Assembly (NCBI GenBank): GCA_025355035.1
Contig: JANXLS010000644.1
Coordinates: forward strand, 1-15,397
Length of the DNA stretch: 15,397 bases
Reading direction: 5' to 3'
From: Planctomycetota bacterium
GTDB lineage: Bacteria; Planctomycetota; SZUA-567; H5-PLA8
A program made the position numbers and the translations under genes. This document shows positions 6,885 to 15,348 of this stretch, one piece after another. Position 1 is the stretch's first letter; every line of letters starts with the position of its first letter. A model generated the notes under the pieces. The model searched no databases. It saw nothing but the letters and a program-made list of their open reading frames with translations, and had not been told where the DNA came from.

Positions 6885-7322
6885 ATGTTCAAATTACTGT
6901 TCGTTCTGCCAGTAATCGCGTTTGTAGACCCCTTCCTTTTATATTGGATGTGGCCGCACCTCAATTTCAGCGTCCAACTCGCCGCTTTGATCATTTTTCC
7001 GCTCGTCGTGACGATTCTTCTGCGCAGCAAGCCGATTTCGGAAGGCGAGTTATTCGTCCGGCCGATCCGTTTCGGAACCCGAGTTGCAGCATGGTACCCC
7101 GGCCCGATTTCGAAAGTGCTATCGTTGCTTCTAATTGTCCCCGCGATCGAACGCGGCGTCATTCGCTGGGCGACGGATCAGTTCCAGCAGCACATTTTGC
7201 GTGGCATCGCGCCTGCCTCGAACGGCACACCCGGTGCAAAAACCAAAGCAGATTCCTTCTCCGCAGCGCCTCGTCCCGGCGACGACAACCTCAAGCGCGC
7301 GCGTGGACGAGTCGTTGAATAA
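6885..7322 (+). CDS. Small inner-membrane protein, FxsA-like
   Basis: This is a 145-residue protein with hydrophobic segments at about 4-22 (LLFVLPVIAFVDPFLLYWM) and 29-46, and a shorter one at 75-90. The order of helix, helix, RS.PISEGELF loop and then a YPGPISKVLSLLLIVPAIER segment resembles FxsA-family proteins, whose pattern is two helices, a charged loop and a PG.ITD.LGLLLL.P..R segment. FxsA in E. coli modulates F-plasmid exclusion of phage T7; its normal function is unknown. The last 40 residues are polar and low-complexity (Pro, Ala, Lys, Arg). Start choice: ATG 6885 begins directly at the first helix. In-frame ATGs at 6765 and 6825 would add a basic leader, and the former overlaps the upstream gene. 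No start has a strong ribosome binding site, so the N-terminus is uncertain. Confidence 0.6.
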   Translation: MFKLLFVLPVIAFVDPFLLYWMWPHLNFSVQLAALIIFPLVVTILLRSKPISEGELFVRPIRFGTRVAAWYPGPISKVLSLLLIVPAIERGVIRWATDQFQQHILRGIAPASNGTPGAKTKADSFSAAPRPGDDNLKRARGRVVE

Positions 7323-7456
7323 CGACCTTCGAACGACGAACTGCATTGCTTAAATTTAAAATAAAAATGACCTTACCTCTGCCGCATTTGTATCACTAAC
7401 AGGTGTATCCTCTGTAGGGTTGTTTCACGCAAAGTCCTGGTGAAAGCGCGACGACA

Positions 7457-10411
7457 ATGATGATTCTCAAACGTTCGTGGTTGCAGTGTGTATCCGCTCT
7501 CCTGATTGCGACGGCGGCTGTCGCTGTTTTAGAGCGCACCGGCAGTGGTGAAGGCCGATCCGTGCAGACTGTCCGCCTGAATGTCGAACCGTTGAACGCG
7601 CCTGCCGATCCGGGTCCGACCACCATCCTTGGAGCCGAGAGCACGCCGGGCGGCAACAAGTACGTTTGGGTCGATCTCTACGTCGAAGGCCCCGGCGATT
7701 GCCGCGTGTATTTCGATTTCAAAGACAAAGATCACTTCCATTTCTGCGACCGCAAAGGCAACGCAGCCACGCTCGGATTGCGTGAAGCCGGCGTCGAACA
7801 AATCTTCGCCAAAGGCACACTCGGCGGCAGCGGCGACATGCGCATCGCGCGCCACGGCTGCAAAACAGGCGTTTTTCAAAACGGCGAACTCGCCGCATTC
7901 GCCTTTGACGACCGCCTCCTAGAAGGTGCCGTCGGATACCGCATGTTGAACGGCGGCGCGCCCGTCACCGTCCGCGCCGATGCCCGCGAAGGCATTCACT
8001 TCGCCGACGATTTCATGCTGACCTCCGGCAAGTCCGAGCATTGGCATGGAAATGGCGACGCCAAGCGCGGCGACTTCGATGTCAAGTCGCTCAAAAATCC
8101 GTTGCTGAGCGCCAACGCGTTCGCGTTCTTCGGAGCCGGCTCAAACATCAACGCCATCACCGGCGACACGTGGTGGGACAACTACGTCTATGAAGTCTCC
8201 ATGCGCGGGCCGGAGATCGGAAAGATCGGACTCGTCTTTGCCTATCAAAACGAAAAGAACTACGGCATCTTCCGGTGGGGCTCGCGCGGCTTCAACGGAC
8301 GCAACGATGCGCACCGCGAACTCGTGCTCGTGCGCGACGGGAAAGAAGAAGTCATCGCCAAGGCGCCTGGTGGTTATGCGCCCAACCAGTGGTACAAAGC
8401 AACGATCAACGCCAGTTACTCGCGCCTGAGCATTTTCGTCGACAAGCATCTGCTGCTCGAAACACAAAACCCACGCTTCGCCGCCGGTTCCGCTGGCGTG
8501 TGGTGCGACGTGCCGCTCCCCGAAAAACTCGCCAAAGGTCCCAAAGAAGAAGAATTCGCACTCAATAGTCTCGAAGGCCTGATGCGCCAGCACGCCGTCT
8601 TTGATGACGTCCGCATCCGCTCGCTGGACGATTTCGAAGACCGTTTCCCGACAACCGGCGAACTGAAATCCGGCTGGCTCGTCGGCGAAGGCGATTGGGC
8701 CATTGGCGAATCGCCCGAGGCCGAAAAAGGCGCGATCAAAAGCAACACGCTCACCGTGAAATGCGTGGGCGATTCCAAGGCCCTGATCGGCGATCGCCGA
8801 TGGTCGCAGTATCAGGTCACCGCCGATGTCAAGCCGCTGAACAAAGGCGCGGCCGGCGTAGTCTTGATGCACCGCGACGAAAGCAACTACTACGTTGCGA
8901 AAGTCGAAAACAGCCTGCTGAAACTCGTGCGTGTTTCCAACGGAGTCGAACGCGTCGAAGACAATGTTCAACTCGCCTCCGGCAACGATCCCGTACGCAT
9001 TCAAGCGACCGTTAAAAAAGGCCACATTCGCGCGACAGCCGACGATGGCGCCTCCGTGGAAACGTTCGACGGTGAAACACGTCTGCGCGGCCGCGCCGGT
9101 CTCTATGTTCAAGCGGCCAATGGAAGTTCGTCGCCCTCGGCGGCTTTCTCCTCCTTCCGCATCGCCTTCCTTCCTGAACCGGAACCGCTGGTCACCAACA
9201 ACGCAATCTTCGATGAAGAAGCATCGATGAACGACTGGAGCAACCCGGCTTCAGAATGGGTACCGCCTTCTGATGCACAAATCGAAATCGTCGATGGAAA
9301 GCCGGTCACCTTGCTCTGGCACCGCAGCCAATTCCCAGGCGACGTCGAACTCTCCGCCGAACCTCGCGAAATCACCTCGCCCAGCCACATCATCGCGCTC
9401 TCCTGCTCCAAAGATGGCATGACCAAGAACAACGGTTACGTCTTCCGCTACACGGTCACCGACGAAAAAGGTTCCGGCGGCATTCATGTGGAAATTCTGC
9501 GCCAGGGCGAACTCGTCCTCGAAAAGCAATTGGGCGACGAAATTCGCCAGTTGTCCAGTCTCGCCATCCGCCGCTGCGGGAAATACGTTGTCGGTTTGGT
9601 CAACGGTCGGGCCGTGCTCTCCTTCCGCGACAACGATCCGTTGAAAGGCAGTAAAGTGGCCTACAAGACTGTTGGCGTTCAAGTCAAGACCGAAGCCATG
9701 CGCATCACCAGCGATCACTTCCGCAACGACACTTTTTCCGGAGCGCCGGTCAATTGGCGCGTCGCCGGAACTGCCATCGCCGAAGTCACCAACCGCTGGC
9801 AATGCGATCCGCGCTGGACGTTCTTCAGCCTCCAGAACGAAATGCGTCTCGGCAAACCGGCTGTTCTCTGGAGCAAACAACTTTATCCTGGCGATACGAC
9901 CGTCGAATTCTACTTCGGCAACAAAATGGACCACGCCCGCGGCAACCCTTACAGCTACGCTCGCGACATCAACGTCACCATCGGCTCCGACGGTTCCGAT
10001 TTGACGAAGGGCTATACGTTCAGTTTCGGTGGCAACAACAACACGGAAAGCTACATCATGCGCGATGGTGTGATCGTCAAACGCTTCCCGGCGCGCATCC
10101 CCACGACGATGGACTACCACCGGCATTGGTACTCCTTCAAAGCCGAACGCCAAGGCAATCAGATCAAGTTCCGCGTCGATCATTTTTTCGCAAGCGCCGA
10201 ACGCAAGAACCCGGAACTTGTCTTCGAAGACACGCAGCCGATCGTCGGCGACCGCGTCGCGATTTGGACCTACGACCACGGGATCATGATCAGCAAAGTC
10301 CGCATCTCCGGCGACAACGGCGAAGACACAGAGAGCCCGGATTTCCTCCCGGCGCCCGTGAAAACGGTGTACGATAATCCGGCAGCGGGAACTGCGCCTA
10401 AAAAGAGATAG
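7457..10411 (+). CDS. Large secreted protein with repeated LamG-like beta modules
   Basis: This is a 984-residue protein with an N-terminal signal peptide or anchor (ILKRSWLQCVSALLIATAAV, residues 3-22). It has no other hydrophobic segment. The chain looks all-beta and is divided by a recurring boundary of the form F.DDF...W near residues 181 (FADDFML), 392 (FEDRFPT), 584 (FDEEASMNDW) and 755 (FRNDTFSGAPVNW). Each boundary opens a 170-210-residue module. The modules share strands such as WWDNYVYEVSMRG / RWSQYQVTADVKP and LLWHRSQFPGDVEL / VLWSKQLYPGDTTVEF. This layout fits LamG/concanavalin-like sandwiches, the fold also seen in 3-keto-disaccharide hydrolase/DUF1080 proteins, but I see no clear catalytic signature. 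Carbohydrate or envelope-polymer binding is therefore an inference. The ATG at 7457 is followed by another at 7460. The gene leads a likely unit with the two PEGA genes. Two long minus-strand frames inside it are shadows. Confidence 0.8.
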   Translation: MMILKRSWLQCVSALLIATAAVAVLERTGSGEGRSVQTVRLNVEPLNAPADPGPTTILGAESTPGGNKYVWVDLYVEGPGDCRVYFDFKDKDHFHFCDRKGNAATLGLREAGVEQIFAKGTLGGSGDMRIARHGCKTGVFQNGELAAFAFDDRLLEGAVGYRMLNGGAPVTVRADAREGIHFADDFMLTSGKSEHWHGNGDAKRGDFDVKSLKNPLLSANAFAFFGAGSNINAITGDTWWDNYVYEVSMRGPEIGKIGLVFAYQNEKNYGIFRWGSRGFNGRNDAHRELVLVRDGKEEVIAKAPGGYAPNQWYKATINASYSRLSIFVDKHLLLETQNPRFAAGSAGVWCDVPLPEKLAKGPKEEEFALNSLEGLMRQHAVFDDVRIRSLDDFEDRFPTTGELKSGWLVGEGDWAIGESPEAEKGAIKSNTLTVKCVGDSKALIGDRRWSQYQVTADVKPLNKGAAGVVLMHRDESNYYVAKVENSLLKLVRVSNGVERVEDNVQLASGNDPVRIQATVKKGHIRATADDGASVETFDGETRLRGRAGLYVQAANGSSSPSAAFSSFRIAFLPEPEPLVTNNAIFDEEASMNDWSNPASEWVPPSDAQIEIVDGKPVTLLWHRSQFPGDVELSAEPREITSPSHIIALSCSKDGMTKNNGYVFRYTVTDEKGSGGIHVEILRQGELVLEKQLGDEIRQLSSLAIRRCGKYVVGLVNGRAVLSFRDNDPLKGSKVAYKTVGVQVKTEAMRITSDHFRNDTFSGAPVNWRVAGTAIAEVTNRWQCDPRWTFFSLQNEMRLGKPAVLWSKQLYPGDTTVEFYFGNKMDHARGNPYSYARDINVTIGSDGSDLTKGYTFSFGGNNNTESYIMRDGVIVKRFPARIPTTMDYHRHWYSFKAERQGNQIKFRVDHFFASAERKNPELVFEDTQPIVGDRVAIWTYDHGIMISKVRISGDNGEDTESPDFLPAPVKTVYDNPAAGTAPKKR

Positions 10412-10416
10412 CCCTT

Positions 10417-10450
10417 CGTCGCGAGGCTACGCTCCATGCGCGTCGCGACG
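10417..10450. repeat. 8-bp inverted repeat between the secreted-protein gene and the first PEGA gene
   Basis: CGTCGCGA (10417-10424) and TCGCGACG (10443-10450) are perfect inverted copies around an 18-base loop. There is no T run of terminator length after it, only CTATTT. It may attenuate or stabilise a read-through transcript, or it may be a small dispersed palindrome. Confidence 0.45.
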
Positions 10451-10475
10451 CTATTTGAATCAGGATTGGGTTCGT

Positions 10476-12017
10476 ATGACCTTGCGCTCGATTATAAATC
10501 CAAAACCATCCGGCAGAGCTTTGTTGTGGATGGCGCTTCTGGCCGTCATCGGCCTCATTGCCGTCTCGACGCTCGCACTGTATGTCGGCGGAGTGCTTGG
10601 AACAGGTGTGGGTATCAAAGTCGAATCCGAGCCATCCGGGGCAAGTGTACTCATCAACGGCCACGTCGCCGGCGCAACGCCTGTCATGATAAAAGGATTG
10701 TCGAGCGGCAGCTACGATGTGCGACTCGAAAAATCCGAGTTCCAGCCGGTCTCGCTGCATGTCGAAATCTCGGGTTCGGCTGCCAAACGCATCCACGAAA
10801 AATTAAAGCCCGTCGCGCGGGGAGCGCTGGTCGTCAACGTCAAGCCCAACGACGCCGAAGTCCTCATCGACGGAGAACTGGCTGGCCACACGCCCCTACA
10901 AATTTCCGGAATCGAAACCGGCCCGCATGAGCTCCTCGTCCGGAAAACGAACTTCTCGACGTACTCGTGCCGCATGGAAATTGTGGCGGGCGAAACCGCG
11001 AAATACGACGGCATTGAACTCAACGACAAGATTCTCGAGTTGATGGAAGGCCAGATCAAAACCGAACCCCAGCGTGTCGCGCATTACATCGACTTGGCGC
11101 ACTATTATTTCGTGAACGACAAGTTTGACGAATCCGTTGAAACATTCCTGCTCGGTCAGGAAGCGATTCAAACCCCGCTGGATTTCGATGGCTCAGGGTT
11201 CCCCGGCAAGTCGAAGATGTTGCCCGAGGAAATCGAACTCGAACAACGTTTGCGCCGCGAAGACGCCGCGCGCTACCCGAAGGAACTCGAAAAGCACCGC
11301 TCTTTTCCCGGCAAGGACACGAAAGTGTTCCGTATGAAATTAATGGAAGCGTTCGACAACACGAGCCGCAAAGACATCAAAAAATGGTCCTATGTCAAGA
11401 GTTCCGCACAGGAAAAAATCGCCGCGCGAAATTACGATGAAGCGGCGAAAGTGTATAAGGCGCATATCGTCGCAGCTCCCAAATCGCCCGAACTGCCGCT
11501 CGCCTATCTGGCACTGCTTGAAGTGCAATGCATGGACGGCAACATCGATGCGGTGAGCGACACCTTCAACACATTCTTCACGCTCTACGAAAAGAAAGAT
11601 GGCCTGTCGCTGCGCTCCGCCGGAAAAGTGCTCAACGATTACGTGGGGCGTCAGAAGAAAAAGCCGGATCAAATGCGGCTTTTGACACTGTCTGAAAAAA
11701 CACTGCGAGCCGGACTCCTTCTGCCCTGCGACAACGAAGCTAAATCGGATTCCATTTACGAACTGGGCATGTCGATCTTCGAACAGGACCGCGTCTCCGA
11801 ATCGATCCCGATTTTGCGCCAGTCGATCGAAGGCACGCGCGCGCCCAGCAAACAGGAAGATCGACAGTTGCGTTTGGCCGAGGCCCTGCGAAAATCAGGC
11901 GACCGTGCGGGTGCGCTGGCGTTATACGAATCGCTGAAAACCAGCGAACGCCCCAACGTCCGCGAATCGGCAAATTACGGCTTGATCGTGATCAAGCAGA
12001 GCGACGCAAAGCCTTAG
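10476..12017 (+). CDS. Membrane-anchored protein with two PEGA domains and a TPR-like helical region
   Basis: This 513-residue protein starts with a short basic leader and one transmembrane helix (ALLWMALLAVIGLIAVSTLA, about 15-34), so the rest should face the periplasm. Two PEGA domains follow. The first runs about 46-100 (VESEPSGASVLINGHVAGAT, then GSYDVRLEKSEF). The second runs about 117-173 (VKPNDAEVLIDGELAGHTPL, then HELLVRKTNF). From about 190 the protein is helical with TPR-like pairs such as ARNYDEAAKVYKAHI and MSIFEQDRVSESIPILRQ. ATG 10476 has AGGA about ten bases upstream. A TTG at 10455 would add seven residues with no better site. PEGA domains are surface or envelope modules also found on S-layer-type proteins and on kinase-linked receptors. 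The gene is a full-length paralogue of the next one, 18 bp downstream. The function is unknown; an envelope scaffold or assembly role is inferred. Confidence 0.85.
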   Translation: MTLRSIINPKPSGRALLWMALLAVIGLIAVSTLALYVGGVLGTGVGIKVESEPSGASVLINGHVAGATPVMIKGLSSGSYDVRLEKSEFQPVSLHVEISGSAAKRIHEKLKPVARGALVVNVKPNDAEVLIDGELAGHTPLQISGIETGPHELLVRKTNFSTYSCRMEIVAGETAKYDGIELNDKILELMEGQIKTEPQRVAHYIDLAHYYFVNDKFDESVETFLLGQEAIQTPLDFDGSGFPGKSKMLPEEIELEQRLRREDAARYPKELEKHRSFPGKDTKVFRMKLMEAFDNTSRKDIKKWSYVKSSAQEKIAARNYDEAAKVYKAHIVAAPKSPELPLAYLALLEVQCMDGNIDAVSDTFNTFFTLYEKKDGLSLRSAGKVLNDYVGRQKKKPDQMRLLTLSEKTLRAGLLLPCDNEAKSDSIYELGMSIFEQDRVSESIPILRQSIEGTRAPSKQEDRQLRLAEALRKSGDRAGALALYESLKTSERPNVRESANYGLIVIKQSDAKP

Positions 12018-12035
12018 CGCCTGCTTGTCGTTGTT

Positions 12036-13652
12036 ATGGTCAGGATTCTCAGAAAGCGCTGCATGCAATCGTCTGATACCCCCATCGGCAATGACGCAAC
12101 CCCGAGCGTTGAATCGGTTCCTCCCAAAACGGAAACCGTCTCAGTATCATCGCCTGCTGCTCGTGTTTCCTCACCCACGAGTGGGACCCGTCTGATCATC
12201 GGCGGTGTGTTGGCATTGGGCCTGCTCTTCGTCCTGAAAAAGAATCTCGACCGCAACCTCGCCATTGAAAGTGCCCCGACCGGCGCATCCGTTTTCATCA
12301 ACGGACGTCTCGTAGGCAAAACGCCGATTCGAATCGGTGATCTAAAAGGGGGCACGTACAGCGTTCGACTTGAAAAAGAAGAGTTCGCGTCCGTGTCGCT
12401 CCCCGTCGTTTTGGGCTTGGGCACGACGCACCTCAACGAAACACTCCCGCCGCGAGGTGTCGGCGTGGTGAAAGTCGCCGTCGAACCCGTCGGCGCTGAA
12501 GTCATTCTCGATGGCGAACTCGTCGGCAACAGCCCGCTCGATTTGAACTCCGTCGCAGCCGGTTCGCACGAATTGCTGATCCGCAAAACGAACTTCAAAA
12601 CGTACACGCAACGCATCTCGCTCGAAGCCGGGCAGACGCAGGAATTCAAAGACTTCGCACTCGAAGACGTGATCCTCACGATGCTTCAATCCAACATCGA
12701 AAAAGAACCGCAGCGCGTCGGGCATTACATGGACATGGGCCACTACCTTTTTGCAAATAACAAGATCAAAGAGGCCGGCGATTTCTACGTGCGCGGTTTG
12801 CAGGTCGCCGGACAACCGCTGACATTCGATAAAACCATCGCTCCCGAAGAACGCGTCGCTGAAGAGCAGGCGCGCGGCCATGACATCGAACGCATCAACG
12901 ACGAAGTCCGCAAGAAACTGAACAACGCCGGACGCAATCTTCACGAAAAAGACCTCCGCCTTCTCGCCGAACGCATCGCTCATCAACAGGAAGCGAACGC
13001 GATGAACAACGCGGGGGATTGGAAATGGGTTTATGAACAGGCACGAAATTTCATCGAAGAACGAAAATTCGACCAGGCGGAAGCCGTATATCAACGGCAT
13101 ATCGAAGTCGCAAAAGGCCGGGAAACTGTGGCCCAAGCGTACATTGGCCTGATCACGCTGCGGATAAATTACATGAAGGACGTCGCACAGGCACTCGCCG
13201 CCTGCAAGGAATTCGCCGCGTCTCCGTTCAGCAACAACGCCGCCGTCGCGCGTCAGGGTGCCAACGCGATTTACGGCGGAGCGTCCAATTTCGAAGGCAA
13301 GAACCGTTCCGCGATGCTCGCAGAAGCCGAAGCGCTTCTCCGGCGCGCGCTCGCCAATTCACCGCGCCGCAGCGAAATGAGCGCGCTCTGCAAATTTGAA
13401 CTCGGCAACGTCATGTTTCTCCAGGAACGTTTCGAAGACGCCGTTCCGCTGTATCGAGACTCCGTCGTCGAAACCGGCGAACCGACTACGAAAGAGTTAC
13501 GCAGCCAGCGGCAGGTCGACGCCCTGCGCAAACTCAATCGCAACGATGACGCGCGCGAAGTCCTTAAACTGCTCGCACGTTCGCCTCGTCCGGACATCAA
13601 CACCAAAGCCACCAGTGATCTGCGCGAATTGGATGCGATCAAGATCAAATAA
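12036..13652 (+). CDS. Second PEGA/TPR-like membrane protein, tandem paralogue
   Basis: The protein has 538 residues. The N-terminus is a Ser/Pro/Thr-rich cytoplasmic stretch of about 50 residues, longer than in its neighbour, followed by one transmembrane helix (LIIGGVLALGLLFVL, about 53-67). PEGA domains lie at about 75-128 (IESAPTGASVFINGRLVGKT) and 144-198 (VEPVGAEVILDGELVGNSPL). The helical region after 205 is collinear with the paralogue: EPQRVGHYMDMGHYLFANNK corresponds to EPQRVAHYIDLAHYYFVNDK, ERKFDQAEAVYQRHI to ARNYDEAAKVYKAHI, and FELGNVMFLQERFEDAVPLY to YELGMSIFEQDRVSESIPIL. The start is uncertain: ATG 12036 lacks a ribosome binding site, while ATG 12063 has AGAAAG six bases before it and would give 529 residues. 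The 18-bp gap to the preceding gene indicates co-transcription. Confidence 0.85.
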   Translation: MVRILRKRCMQSSDTPIGNDATPSVESVPPKTETVSVSSPAARVSSPTSGTRLIIGGVLALGLLFVLKKNLDRNLAIESAPTGASVFINGRLVGKTPIRIGDLKGGTYSVRLEKEEFASVSLPVVLGLGTTHLNETLPPRGVGVVKVAVEPVGAEVILDGELVGNSPLDLNSVAAGSHELLIRKTNFKTYTQRISLEAGQTQEFKDFALEDVILTMLQSNIEKEPQRVGHYMDMGHYLFANNKIKEAGDFYVRGLQVAGQPLTFDKTIAPEERVAEEQARGHDIERINDEVRKKLNNAGRNLHEKDLRLLAERIAHQQEANAMNNAGDWKWVYEQARNFIEERKFDQAEAVYQRHIEVAKGRETVAQAYIGLITLRINYMKDVAQALAACKEFAASPFSNNAAVARQGANAIYGGASNFEGKNRSAMLAEAEALLRRALANSPRRSEMSALCKFELGNVMFLQERFEDAVPLYRDSVVETGEPTTKELRSQRQVDALRKLNRNDDAREVLKLLARSPRPDINTKATSDLRELDAIKIK

Positions 13653-13803
13653 CGCCACATTTGCTTTTTCCGCTCTCAAAATGTCGTTTAACGCACAAAT
13701 CGAAACTCCCGTCCGATAACCCGGTCTTTTTGCCTTTAAACTTCGCAACTTTTCTTTATGCTTTCGGCACAAAACTCAGTCCGCAGAAAAGGGGTGCACC
13801 GAC

Positions 13804-14892
13804 TTGGCCAACCGAACAGCATTGTACGAAACGCATATCGCGCTCGGCGCGAAAGTCATTGACTTCGGCGGCTGGGATATGCCCGTCGATTATCCAACCC
13901 ACATTCTCCAGGAACACCACGCCACGCGCCAAAACGCAGGTCTCTTCGACACCGGTCACATGGGCGAAGTCGTCGTCGAAGGACCGGGCGCGCTCGAAAG
14001 CCTTCAACGCGGCCTCAGCCGCGACCTCAGCGGGATGGAAGACGGGCAGGGGCGGTACACGCTCCTCTGCAACGAACGCGGCACTGTCATTGATGACTTA
14101 ATTGTCTTCAAGCAGGCCGACGCAAAATACTACATCGTCACCAACGCCGGGACGCGATTGAACGACATCGACGTGATCAAGTCCCGCCTGACGAATGCAA
14201 ACCTCCGCGACCTCACGCCCGAGACGCATAAACTCGATTTGCAAGGCCCAAAGACGTTTGACATTCTTGCTCAACTCTGCTCGGCGCCGCTCTCAAAATT
14301 GAAGCGCTTCCGGATGATGGACACCGTCGTCGCGGGCGTCCCGGCGATCGTTTCGCGCAGCGGTTACACCGGCGAAAAGAATGGCGTCGAATTGTTCTTC
14401 CCGAAATCGGAAGCCGTCAATGTTTGGTCCGCGATCATGGAAGCAGGCAAATCGTTCGGCGTTCTGCCGTGCGGTTTGGGTGCGCGCGACACGTTGCGCC
14501 TCGAATGCTGCCTCCCTCTTTATGGCCACGAACTCTCCGAAGACATCACGCCGCTCGAAGCAGGATTGAACTGGGCGCTGACCCTCGAAAAAGATTTCGT
14601 CGGAGCCGCCGCGCTGCGCCAGCAAGCGACGAACGGAATTCCACGAACCCTCATCGCGCTCAAATTTGCCGGACGTTTGCCGGCTCGCGCGGGGCATCCG
14701 ATTTTCGCCGGTGACGAAAAGATTGGCGAAGTCACGAGCGGCACCTTCGGCCCCAGCGTCAATTCGGCGATTGCATTAGCGCTCGTGAAGACCGGATCCG
14801 CTCCGGTAGGAGTGACCGTGCAAGCTGAAGTCCGGACATCGCGCATCGATGCGACCGTCGTTGAAAAACCGTTTTACAAAGCAGCGAAATAG
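13804..14892 (+). CDS. gcvT: Glycine cleavage system T protein (aminomethyltransferase)
   Basis: This enzyme transfers the methylene group from the aminomethyl-lipoyl arm of H protein to tetrahydrofolate, releasing ammonia and 5,10-methylene-THF. At 362 residues it has the normal family length. Recognised segments are GGWDMPVDY (22-30), LFDTGHMGE (47-55), LLCNERGTVIDDLIVF (87-102), which contains the conserved catalytic aspartate at 97 or 98, RSGYTGEKNGVELFFP, GLGARDTLRLECCLPLYGHE, and a C-terminal beta-barrel domain ending in GEVTSGTFGPSV. The start is a TTG at 13804 with AAAAGGGGTG about eight bases upstream. No in-frame ATG precedes it and the next one is inside the fold, at residue 26. 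The gcvH gene follows with a 52-bp gap. The 151-bp upstream gap contains no recognisable glycine riboswitch. Confidence 0.96.
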   Translation: MANRTALYETHIALGAKVIDFGGWDMPVDYPTHILQEHHATRQNAGLFDTGHMGEVVVEGPGALESLQRGLSRDLSGMEDGQGRYTLLCNERGTVIDDLIVFKQADAKYYIVTNAGTRLNDIDVIKSRLTNANLRDLTPETHKLDLQGPKTFDILAQLCSAPLSKLKRFRMMDTVVAGVPAIVSRSGYTGEKNGVELFFPKSEAVNVWSAIMEAGKSFGVLPCGLGARDTLRLECCLPLYGHELSEDITPLEAGLNWALTLEKDFVGAAALRQQATNGIPRTLIALKFAGRLPARAGHPIFAGDEKIGEVTSGTFGPSVNSAIALALVKTGSAPVGVTVQAEVRTSRIDATVVEKPFYKAAK

Positions 14893-14944
14893 AGGACAGC
14901 CAAAAAGCCATATTTTACCCATAAAGACACCAGGAGCACCTACC

Positions 14945-15337
14945 ATGTCGGCAACGATCGTCCCGGAAGGCTTGAAGTATTCAAAGGATCACGAGTGGGT
15001 CAAGGTCGAAGGCAACGTCGCCACGATCGGCATCACCGATCACGCGCAACACGCGCTCGGCGACATCGTCTTTCTTGAAGTCCCTAAACTCGGTGCCGAA
15101 GCGAAGGTCGGCAAGACGGTAGGCGTCGTCGAATCCGTCAAAGCCGCCAGCGACATCTACAGCCCGGTCAGCGGCAAAGTGATCGCCGTGAACACAGCGT
15201 TGGCGAACGCGCCGGAAACGATCAACAAGGATTGTTACGGAGCCGCGTGGATGGCCAGAATCGAAATGAGCGCACCAGCGGAATTAAACAATCTGATGGA
15301 CGCGGCAGCCTACGCGAAATACGAAGCAGGTCTTTAA
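14945..15337 (+). CDS. gcvH: Glycine cleavage system H protein (lipoyl carrier)
   Basis: This is a 130-residue lipoyl carrier that shuttles the aminomethyl intermediate between the P, T and L proteins. The lipoylated lysine is Lys66 in VVESVKAASDIYSPVSG. Also diagnostic are YSKDHEWVKVEG at the N-terminus, GITDHAQHALGDIVFLEVP, and WMARIEMSAPAELNNLMDA near the C-terminus. ATG 14945 has a textbook AGGAG eight bases upstream; an upstream in-frame ATG at 14849 overlaps the end of gcvT and is not used. The gene is paired with gcvT. A terminator begins 11 bases after the stop, so a gcvP gene is unlikely to belong to this transcript. Confidence 0.97.
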   Translation: MSATIVPEGLKYSKDHEWVKVEGNVATIGITDHAQHALGDIVFLEVPKLGAEAKVGKTVGVVESVKAASDIYSPVSGKVIAVNTALANAPETINKDCYGAAWMARIEMSAPAELNNLMDAAAYAKYEAGL

Positions 15338-15348
15338 CAGCAGGGGCT

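Noticed and set aside
6755..7318. 187-codon plus-strand frame overlapping the FxsA-like gene in another phase
   Set aside because: It is Arg/Ser/Pro-rich without membrane helices or motifs, whereas the competing frame has FxsA-like helices in the right order.
8141..9112. 323-codon minus-strand open frame inside the large secreted-protein gene
   Set aside because: It is a shadow of codon bias on the opposite strand, as is the 342-codon frame at 9251-10279. Both lie wholly inside a coherent 984-residue protein and show no family motifs.
10417..10450. Terminator between the large secreted-protein gene and the first PEGA gene
   Set aside because: The inverted repeat has an 18-base loop and no T run after it, so it does not meet the intrinsic-terminator pattern. 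It is kept only as an inverted repeat.
12342..13136. 264-codon minus-strand open frame inside the second PEGA gene
   Set aside because: The plus-strand frame has PEGA and TPR motifs and a paralogue; the antisense frame has neither domain nor start signals.
13653..13803. Glycine riboswitch upstream of gcvT
   Set aside because: The 151-bp gap shows no conserved glycine-aptamer core or tandem-aptamer layout, and it is short for a tandem riboswitch plus expression platform.
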